DNA from: Xestospongia bergquistia
Lineage: Eukaryota; Porifera; Demospongiae; Haplosclerida; Petrosiidae
DNA: 64,000 nt
Direction: 5' to 3'
Assembly: GCA_963965975.1 (NCBI GenBank)
Contig: OZ014412.1
Span: 12,352,849 to 12,416,848, forward strand
Shown: positions 1 to 6,960 of the stretch, one piece after another
Layout: each line of letters starts with the position of its first letter
Position numbering within the stretch: position 1 is the first letter of the stretch
The notes under the pieces: generated by a model
Databases searched by the model: none
Seen by the model: the letters and a program-made list of their open reading frames with translations, nothing else
What the model was told of the DNA's origin: nothing
Program-made: the position numbers and the translations under genes

Positions 1-429
1 AACAGTTTAGAAAGTTGGTTTGCGTTAACACTCTAAAGTCTTTAAATTAAAGACTTTAGAAGGTTTAGACTATTGAGGGAAGTTAATAAAGTAAACAGCT
101 CAGTCTAATGGACTCTATGGGACTAACTAAATGAACTGTTATTAACAGTTTAGTAAGTTGGTTTGCATTAACACTCTGAGGTCTTTAAATTAAAACTTTA
201 GAAGGTTTAGACTATTGAGTGAAGTTAACAAAGTAAACAGCTCAGTTTAAAGGACTCTAAGGGACTAACTCAATAAAATGTTATTAACAGTTTAGTAAGT
301 TGGTTTGCATTAAGACTCTAAAGTCTTTAAATTAAAGACTTAGAAGGTTTAGACTATTGAGTGAAGTTAATAAAGTAAACAGCTCAGTCTAAAGGACTCT
401 ATGGGACTAACTAAAGAAACTGTTATTAA

Positions 430-1000
430 CAGTTAATAAGTTGGTTTCCATTAACACTTTACAGTCTTTAATTTTAAGCCTTTAGAAGGTTTAGACTATT
501 GAGTAAATTTTATAGAGTAAACTGCTCAGTCTAAAGGACTTATGGGACGAAGTAAATAAACTGCCATGAACAGTTTAGTAAGTTCGTTTGCATTAACGCT
601 CTAAACTCTTTAAATTAAAGAGTTTAGAAAGTTTAGCCTATTGAGTGAAGTTTATAAAGTAAACAGCTCAGTCTAAAGGACTCTATGGGACTAAGCAAAT
701 AAACTGCTATTAACAATGTTTTGTAAGTTGGTTTGCATTAACACTCTAAAGTCTTTAAATTAAAGACTTTAGAATGTTTAGACTATTAAGTGAAGATTAT
801 AAAGTAAACAGCTCAATTTAAAGGACTCTATGGGACTAACTAAAGAAATTGTTATTAACACGTTAGTAAGTTGGTTTCCATTAACACCTTACATTCTCTA
901 ATTTTAAGTCTTTAGGAGGTTTAGACTATTGAGTAAATTTTATAGAGTAAACTGCTCAGTCCAAAGGACTCTATGGGACTAACTAAATCAACTGCTATTA
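430..1000. repeat. Divergent monomers at the left edge
   Basis: Contains relatives of the cassette types: GGTTTCCATTAACACTTTAC (about 444), TATGGGACGAAGTAAATAA (about 541), the matched palindrome variant at 601-627, GAAGATTATAAAG (about 793) and a second TTTCCATTAACAC monomer (about 877). The order resembles the cassette at 61.7-62.5 kb more than the 20-27 kb copies. Confidence 0.7.
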
Positions 1001-1261
1001 ACTGTTTAGTCAGTTGGTTTGCATTAACACTCTAAAGTCTTTAAAATAAAGACTTTAGAAGGTTTAGACTATTGAGTGAAGTTAATAAAGTATAAAGCTC
1101 AGTCTAAAGGACTCTATGGGACTAACTAAATGAACTGTTATTAACAGTTTAGTAAGTTGGTTTGCATTGACAATCTAAAGTCTTTAAATTAAAGACTTTA
1201 GAAGGTTTAGACTATTGATTGAAGTTAACAAAGTAAACAGCTCAGTCTAATGGACTCTATG

Positions 1262-1290
1262 GCACTAACTAAATTAACACTCTAAAGTCT
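1262..1290. repeat. Shortened monomer junction (36-bp deletion)
   Basis: After GGCACTAACTAAAT the sequence jumps directly to TAACACTCTAAAG at about 1274/1275. Monomer positions 133-143 and 1-25 are missing, including the whole boundary hairpin, leaving a 107-bp unit. Confidence 0.85.
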
Positions 1291-1580
1291 TTAAATTAAA
1301 GACTTTAGAAGGTTTAGACTATTAAGTGAAGTTATTAAAGTAACAGCTCAGTCTAAAGGACTCAGTGGGACTAACTAAATAAACTGTTATTAACAGTTTA
1401 CTAAGTTGGTTTGCCTTAACACTCTAAAGTCTTTCAGTTAAAGACTTTAGAAGGTTTAGACTATTGATTGAAGTTAACAAAGTAAACAGCTCAGTCTAAA
1501 GGACTCTATGGGACTAACTAAATGAACTCTTATTAACAGTTTAGTAACTTGGTTTGCATTAACAATCTAAAGTTTTTAAA

Positions 1581-1584
1581 TTAA
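1581..1584. repeat. Target-site duplication TTAA, left copy
   Basis: TTAA directly abuts the first base of the transposon and is monomer positions 47-50, just right of the centre of the satellite's main palindrome. An identical TTAA follows the right end of the transposon. Joining the flanks through one TTAA gives an uninterrupted 143-bp monomer, which fixes the insertion boundaries. Confidence 0.9.
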
Positions 1585-1801
1585 AGGGTAACTGAAATGC
1601 GTATTTTGAAATTTTTGAAACTTGATTATTTGTTAAAAATAATATGATAACATGTAAACCTTACTTCTTTTCTTGAAATGGAACTTTCTTTTGAAATAAA
1701 ACGAAGGCAAAGCTTGTTCAATCACAAGTCAGCCATCTTCTTCGTGTTTAAGCAGCAAAATCGGCGAAACGCAATATGACATCACAAGATGAACGATGAA
1801 C
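1585..1801 (+). repeat. Left terminal inverted repeat of the transposon
   Basis: A 217-bp repeat that pairs with the reverse complement of 2770-2986. By hand I count about a dozen differences, including two compensating single-base indels, or roughly 94% identity. The outermost 40 bases match completely. The ATG of the THAP reading frame at 1796 lies within its last six bases, so the inverted repeat supplies the 5' leader, and possibly the promoter, of that gene. The mirror-image copy may serve the minus-strand gene in the same way. Confidence 0.92.
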
Positions 1802-2206
1802 ACTATTCAACACCTGGTAAGAAGTGTGAACTATTGGAAAATACCTAAGAGATGTGTTGCTTTTGGTTGTGGTAATACTGCCAAGGATGGAGTGAGTCTA
1901 TTTTCATTCCCTAAAGATCCAGTACTCAGTAAAAAATGGACTGAGCAAGGAAAGAGAACCAGGGACGAGTGGTTAGGACCAACCAAGTACTCATTTTTGT
2001 GTAGTTGCCACTTTACTGAAGACTGTTTCCAGCCTGATGTAGTTGTAGCTGCTAGTCTAGGATTATCTAAAAGAATGAAACTGAAATCTGATGCTATCCC
2101 AACAGTCTTCAAGAGACCAGTTAGCGAATATCAAACTAAAGAGGCATCACATTTAAAGAAGTCAAAATCAACAAGTAGACATGAACGTTACAAAAGAAGA
2201 AAATAA
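1796..2206 (+). CDS. THAP-domain zinc-finger protein of the transposon
   Basis: A 136-residue frame containing a complete THAP C2CH zinc finger, a sequence-specific DNA-binding fold found in P-element-type transposases, Kolobok-associated proteins and many animal regulators. The ligands are C20, C25 (CVAFGC), C69 and H72 (CSCHF). The conserved FP (38-39) and W48 are present, and the AVPTIF-type box closes the domain as AIPTVF at 100-105. The tail (106-136) is basic and rich in K, R and S, consistent with nuclear localisation. THAP proteins usually start only a few residues before the first cysteine. The about 15 extra residues here may therefore be leader sequence, an alternative start or part of an upstream exon; no other in-frame Met precedes C20. 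The frame has no internal stop. A role in binding the element's ends is inferred. It ends 3 bp before the convergent minus-strand gene. Confidence 0.8.
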   Translation: MNTIQHLVRSVNYWKIPKRCVAFGCGNTAKDGVSLFSFPKDPVLSKKWTEQGKRTRDEWLGPTKYSFLCSCHFTEDCFQPDVVVAASLGLSKRMKLKSDAIPTVFKRPVSEYQTKEASHLKKSKSTSRHERYKRRK

Positions 2207-2209
2207 CAC

Positions 2210-2650
2210 TCACTCATTAATAGCTGATGGTAAAGTTGCAGACCCATATTCTTGTCAGTATTGGTAATACGCAGTTTGTAATGCCCACACATTCAAGCAA
2301 ACAGCATGAAATCCTGGATGGTCAGTGATACATAGGAGTTCAGGTATCTCAGCTTCTTCCATTTTCTCATTCATTTTCATAATTTCTTGCCAGCAAATCC
2401 ACTCTTTTGAAGTACTCATACTTACACAGTGGCTACATGCACACCTATAATCAACATATAATATATATTACAAATGTTATTCCTCATTTATGTTCATACC
2501 AATTAAAGTTTAAAAATCTTTCTGAGGATAGTTCCGAGTCTTCACTACTACTTCTACTATTACTGAATGCTTGGCTATCACTTGGTTCATATAAATAAGG
2601 TAAACAATACCAACAAAAGAATCTTCATCTTCACTATAATCATCCTGCAT
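2210..2650 (-). pseudogene. Decayed P2X7 cytosolic (ballast)-domain-like gene
   Basis: Reading leftwards from an ATG at 2650-2648, the product starts with an acidic stretch (MQDDYSEDEDSF). It shifts frame at 2601-2605, then continues through PYLYEPSDS and a serine- and acid-rich segment to 2500. A 55-bp intron is inferred at 2499-2445. The joined codon then gives WCACSHC, followed by WICWQE and a stretch containing CITDHPGFHAVCLNVW, ALQTAYYQY, an in-frame TGA at 2257-2255, and about 14 more residues to a TGA at 2212-2210. The NWCxCxxC start, the C-rich WQE segment and the ITxHPGF-CLN-W block match the zinc-binding cytosolic domain of P2X7 receptors (Pfam P2RX7_C), which also occurs in stand-alone invertebrate proteins. 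The family commonly has CC before the E; here the second Cys is Trp, so a metal ligand may be lost. Frameshift plus stop make this a pseudogene in this copy. Confidence 0.72.
2445..2499 (-). other. Probable 55-bp intron in the minus-strand gene
   Basis: On the minus strand the segment begins GTATGA and ends TTATAG, canonical donor and acceptor sequences. Removing it joins AAT-TG to G-TGT and places the tryptophan of the expected W-C-x-C-x2-C motif exactly at the junction. Unspliced, the frame hits a stop within a few codons. This spliceosomal intron supports a eukaryotic host. Confidence 0.7.
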
Positions 2651-2769
2651 TGTTGGACTTGAATATTGTTCAGATCCACTAGTTTCTCATTAGCAAGTAC
2701 ATCCATCTCTATAACAGATGCGAAACTATTGAGACATATTACTATAATAACTATACTATAATAACTTGA

Positions 2770-2986
2770 GTTCATCGTTCATCTTGTGATGTCATAATGC
2801 GTTTGCCGATTTTGCTGCTTAAACAGGAAGAAGATGGCTGACTTATGACTCAGCAAGGTTTGACTTCGTTTTATTTCAAAAGAAAGTTCCATTTCAAGAA
2901 AAGGAGTAAGGTTTACATGTTATCACATTATTATTTAACAAATAACCAAGTTTCAAAAATTTCAAAATACGCATTTCAGTTACCCT
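2770..2986 (-). repeat. Right terminal inverted repeat of the transposon
   Basis: Reverse complement of the left inverted repeat over 217 bp, ending CAGTTACCCT. It ends on its inner side at the G at 2770. Short open frames read through it into the satellite on the plus strand, but they have no recognisable content and are not genes. Confidence 0.92.
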
Positions 2987-2990
2987 TTAA
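2987..2990. repeat. Target-site duplication TTAA, right copy
   Basis: TTAA follows the terminal CAGTTACCCT of the transposon. The satellite then resumes at 2991 with monomer position 51, and the next monomer begins at 3084, exactly 93 bases later as the 143-bp register requires. Confidence 0.9.
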
Positions 2991-3083
2991 AGACTTTAGA
3001 AGGTTTAGACTATTGAGTGAAGTTAATAAAGAAAACAGCTCAGTCTAAAGGACTCTATCGGACTAACTAAATAAACTGTTATT

Positions 3084-3226
3084 AACAGTTTAGTAAGTTG
3101 GTTTGTATTAACACTCTAAAGTCTTTAAATTAAAGACTTTAGAAGGTTTAGACTATTGAGTGAAGTTAATAAAGTAAACAGCTCAGTCTAATGGACTGTA
3201 TGGGACTAACTAAATTAACTGTTATT
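3084..3226. repeat. Representative satellite monomer with its three dyads
   Basis: A near-consensus monomer. Its palindrome has arms CTAAAGTCTTTAA and TTAAAGACTTTAG around one central A (monomer 33-59). The second dyad pairs TTTAGACT-ATT-GAG (64-77) with CTCAGTCTAAA (99-109) across a 21-base loop, with ATT bulged. The third pairs TAAACTGTT at a monomer's end with AACAGTTTA at the next one's start across ATT. More than half of the monomer lies in self-complementary segments or the short loops between them. Confidence 0.85.
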
Positions 3227-3560
3227 AACTGTTTAGTAAGTTGGTTTGCATTAAGACTCTAAAGTCTTTAAATTAACGACTTTAGAAGGTTTAGACTATA
3301 GAGTGAAGTTAACAAAGTAAACAGCTCAGTCTAAAGGACTCTATGGGACTAACTACATAAACTGTTATTAACAGTTTAGTAAGTTGGTTTGCATTAACAC
3401 TCTAAAGTCTTTAAATTAATGACTTTAAAGGTTTAGACTATTGATTGAAGTTAATAAAGTAAACAGCTCAGTCTAAAGGACTCTATCGGACTAACTAAAA
3501 AAAATGTTCTTAACAGTTTAGTAAGTTGGTTTGCATTAACACTCTAAAGTCTTTAAATTA

Positions 3561-6500
3561 AAGACTTTAGAAGGTTTCGACTATTGACTGAAGTTAATAA
3601 AGTAAACAGCTCAGTCTAAAGGACTCTATGGGACTAACTAAATAAACTCTTATTAACAGTTTAGTAAGTTGGTTTGCATTAACAATCTAAAGTCTTTAAA
3701 TTAAAGACTTTAGAAGGTTTAGACTATTGAGTGAAGTTAATAAAGTAAACAGCTCAGTCTAAAGGACTGTATGGGGTTAACTAAATAAACTCTTATTAAC
3801 AGTTTAGTAAGTTTGTTGGCATTAACACTCTAAAGTCTTTAAATTAAAGACTTTAGAAGGTTTCGACTATTGAGTGAAGTTAATAAAGTAAACAGCTCAT
3901 ACTAAAGGATTCTATGGCACTAACTAAATAAACACTTATTAACAGTTTAGTAAGTTTGTTCGCATTAACGATCTAAAGTCTTTAAATTAAAGACTTTAGA
4001 AGGTTTAGACTATTGAGTGAAGTTAATAAAGTAAACAGCTCAGTCTAAAGGACTCTATGGGACTAACTAAATAAACTGTTATTAACAGTTTAGTAAGTTG
4101 GTTTGCACTAACACTCTAAAGTCTTTAAATTAAAGACTTTAGAAGGTTTAGACTATTGAGTGAAGATAAGAAAGTAAACAGCTCAGTCTAAAGGACTCTA
4201 TGGGACTAACTATATAAACTGCTATTAATAGTCTAGTAAGTTGGTTTGCTTTAACACTCTAAAGTCTTTAAGTTGAAGTCTTTAGAAGGTTTAGACTATT
4301 GAGTGAAGTTAATAAAGTAAACAGCTCAGTCTAAAGGATTCTATGGGACTAACTAAATAAACTGTTATTAACTGTTTAGTAAGTTGGTTTGCATTCACAC
4401 TCTAAAGTCTTTAAATTAAAGACTTTAGAAGGTTTAGACTATTGAGTGAAGTTAATAAAGTAAAAAGCTCAGTCTAAAGGACTCTATGGGACTAACTAAA
4501 TAAACTGTTATTAACAGTTTAGTAAGTTGGTTTGCATTAGCAATCTAAAGTCTTTAAAGTAAAGACTTTAGAAGGTTTAGACTATTGATTGAAGATAATA
4601 AAGTAAACAGCTCAGTCTAAAGGACTCTATGGGATTAACTAAATAAACTGTTATTAACAGTTTAGTAAGTTGGTTTGCATTAACACTCTAAAGTCTTTAA
4701 ATTAAAGACTTTAGAAGGTTTAGACTATTGAGTGAAGTTAATAAAGTAAACAGCTCAGTCTAAAGGACTCTATGAAACTTACTAAATGATGTGCTATTAA
4801 CAGTTTAGTAAGTTGGTTTGCATTAATACCTAAAGTGTTTAAATTAAAGACTTTAGAAGGTTTGCACTATTAAATGAAGTTAATAAAGTAAACAGCTCGG
4901 TCTAAAGGACTCTATGGGACTAACTAAAGAAACTGTTATTAACAGTTTACTCAGTTGGTTTGCATTAACACTCTAAAGTCTTTAAATTAAAGACTTTAGA
5001 AGGTTTAGACTATTGAGTGAAGTTAATAAAGTAAACAGCTCAGTCTAAAGGACTCTATGGGACTAACTAAATAAACTGTTATTAACAGTTTAGTAAGTTG
5101 GTTTGCATTAGAAATCTAAAGCCTTTTAAGTAAAGACTTTAGAAGGTTTAGACTATTGAGTGAAGTTAATAAAGTAAACAGCTCAGTCTAAAGGACTCTA
5201 TGGGACTAACTAAATAAACTGTTATTAACAGTTTAGTAAGTTGGTTTGCATTAACACTCTAAAGTCTTTAAATGAAAGACTTTAGAAGGTTTAGACTATT
5301 GAGTAAAGTTAATAAAGTAAACAGCTCAGTCTAAAGGACTCTATGGGACTAACTAAATAAACTGCTCTTAACAGTTTAGTAAGTTGGTTTGCATTAATAC
5401 TCTAAAGTGTTTAAATTAAAGACTTTAGAAGGTTTAGACTATTAAGTGAAGTTAACAAAGTAAACAGCTCAGTCTAATGGACTCTATGGGACTAACTAAA
5501 TAAACTGTATTAACAGTTCAGTAAGTTGGTTTGCATTAACTCTATAAAGTCTTTAAATTAAAGACTTTAGAATGTTTCGACTATTGAGTGAAGTTAATAA
5601 AGTAAACAGCTCAGTCTAAAGGACTATATGGGACTAACTAATTAAAATCTTGTTAAACGTTTAGTAAGTTGGTTTGCATTAACAATCTAAAGTCTTTAAA
5701 TTAAAGACTTTAGAAGGTTTAGACTATTGAGTGAAGTTAATACAGTAAACAGCTCAGTCTAAAGGAGTATATGGGGTTAACTAAATAAACTCTTATTAAC
5801 AGTTTAGTAAGTTTGTTTGCATTAACACTCTAAAGTCTTTAAATCAATGACTTTAGAAGGTTTCGACTATTGAGTGAAGTTAATAAAGTAAACAGCTCAT
5901 ACTAAAGGACTCTATGGGACTAACTAAATAAACTCTTATTAACAGTTTAGTAAGTTGGTTGGCAATAACAATCTAAAGTCTTTAAATTAAAGACTTTAGA
6001 AGGTTTAGACTATTGAGAGAAGTTAATGAAGTAAACAGCTCAGTCTAAAGGACTCTATGGGACTAACTAAATAAACTGTTATTAACAGTTTAGTAAGTTG
6101 GTTTGCACTAACACTCTAAAGTCTTTAAATTAAAGACTTTAGAAGGTTTAGACTATTGAGTGAAGATAAGAAAGTAAACAGCTCAGTCTAAAGGACTCTA
6201 TGGGACTAACTAAATAAACTGCTATTAATAGTCTAGTAAGTTGGCTTGCTTTAACACTCTAAAGTCTTTAAATTGAAGACTTTAGAAGATTTAGACTGTT
6301 GAGTGAAGTTAATAAAGTAAACAGCTCAGTCTAAAGGATTCTATGGGACTAACTAAATAAACTGTTATTAACTGTTTAGTAAGTTGGTTTGCATTCACAC
6401 TCTAAAGTCTTTAAATTAAAGACTTTAGAAGGTTTAGACTATTGAGTGAAGTTAATAAAGTAAAAAGCTCAGTCTAAAGGACTCTATGGGACTAACTAAA

Positions 6501-6960
6501 TAAACTGTTATTGACAGTTTAGTTAGTTGGTTTGCATAAACAATCTAAAGTCTTTAAAGTAAAGACTTTAGAAGGTTTAGATTAATGATTGAAGTTAATA
6601 AAGTAAACAGCTCAGTCTAAAGGACTCTATGGGACTAACTAAATAAACTGTTATTAACAGTTTAGTAAGATGCTTTGCATTAACACTCTAAAGTCTTTAA
6701 ATTAAAGACTTTAGAAGGTTTAGACTATTGAGTGAAGTTAATAAAGTAAACAGCTCAGTCTAAAGGACTCTATGAAACTAACTAAATAAACTGCTATTAA
6801 CAGTTTAGTAAGTTGGTTTGCATTAATACTCTAAAGTGTTTAAATTAAAGACATTAGAAGGTTTAGACTATTAAATGAAGTTAATAAAGTAAACAGCTCA
6901 GTCTAAAGGACTCTATGGGACTAACTAAACAAAGTGTTATTAACAGTTTAGTAAGTTGGT
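3561..6960. repeat. 14-monomer duplication, spacing 2,000 bp
   Basis: Variants at about 3561-4960 recur at about 5561-6960 at a constant 2,000-bp offset, two bases short of 14 monomers. Shared private changes include ATGGGGTTAACT (3771 and 5771), the GATAAG variant near 4165 and 6165, the GTCTAGTAAG boundary near 4231 and 6231, and CTATGAAACT near 4770 and 6770. The copies have diverged at scattered positions, so this is an older duplication. Edges are approximate. Confidence 0.8.

Larger units (their letters stand above)
1..1584. repeat. 143-bp satellite array, left of the transposon
   Basis: Tandem monomers with a 143-bp period: the word AACAGTTT recurs at 1 and 144, and onward in the same register. 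This arm holds about eleven monomers, including several divergent ones between about 430 and 1000. One monomer is shortened by 36 bp near 1274. The last monomer starts at 1535 and is cut after position 50 by the transposon. The repeat unit contains stops in every frame and 143 is not a multiple of three, so no reading frame stays open across copies. I see no gene in it. The same family continues to the right of the transposon. Confidence 0.97.
1585..2986. mobile_element. Kolobok-like DNA transposon, probably non-autonomous (1,402 bp)
   Basis: The element has 217-bp terminal inverted repeats whose outer about 40 bases are identical, beginning AGGGTAACTGAAATGCG. It is flanked on both sides by TTAA. 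A TTAA duplication with a 5'-RGG terminus is the described hallmark of the Kolobok superfamily; piggyBac also uses TTAA but has CCY ends. Inside are a THAP-domain gene on the plus strand and a decayed P2X7-ballast-like gene on the minus strand. No catalytic transposase domain is visible and there is no room for one, so mobility in trans is inferred. The 119 bp between the minus-strand gene and the right inverted repeat (2651-2769) shows no recognisable coding sequence. The superfamily assignment rests on ends, TSD and THAP, not on a transposase. P elements also carry THAP domains, but make 8-bp duplications that do not fit here. Confidence 0.85.

Noticed and set aside
1-1584. CRISPR array or bacterial repeats
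   Set aside because: There are no unique spacers: the whole 143-bp unit repeats, and the embedded transposon and intron are eukaryotic.
1817-1849. Intron in the THAP frame starting GTAAGA
   Set aside because: The nearest AG upstream of the first cysteine codon would make a 33-base intron, too short to accept without transcript data.
1831-2112. 93-residue open frame on the minus strand
   Set aside because: It is the antisense shadow of the THAP gene and has no recognisable domain or plausible composition.
2407-2598. 63-residue plus-strand frame with a leucine run
   Set aside because: It is antisense to the serine- and acid-rich exon of the P2X7-ballast-like gene; the leucine run is the complement of serine and glutamate codons.
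2587-2775. 62-residue minus-strand frame with hydrophobic ends
   Set aside because: It overlaps the first exon of the decayed gene in another frame and begins in the inverted repeat; the acidic frame matches the family, this one does not.
1585-2986. P-element or piggyBac identity for the transposon
   Set aside because: P elements make 8-bp duplications, and the flanks match only as TTAA; piggyBac ends start CCY, whereas these start AGGG.
2845-3048. 67-residue plus-strand frame
   Set aside because: It runs from the right inverted repeat across the insertion boundary into satellite, so it is a chance frame.
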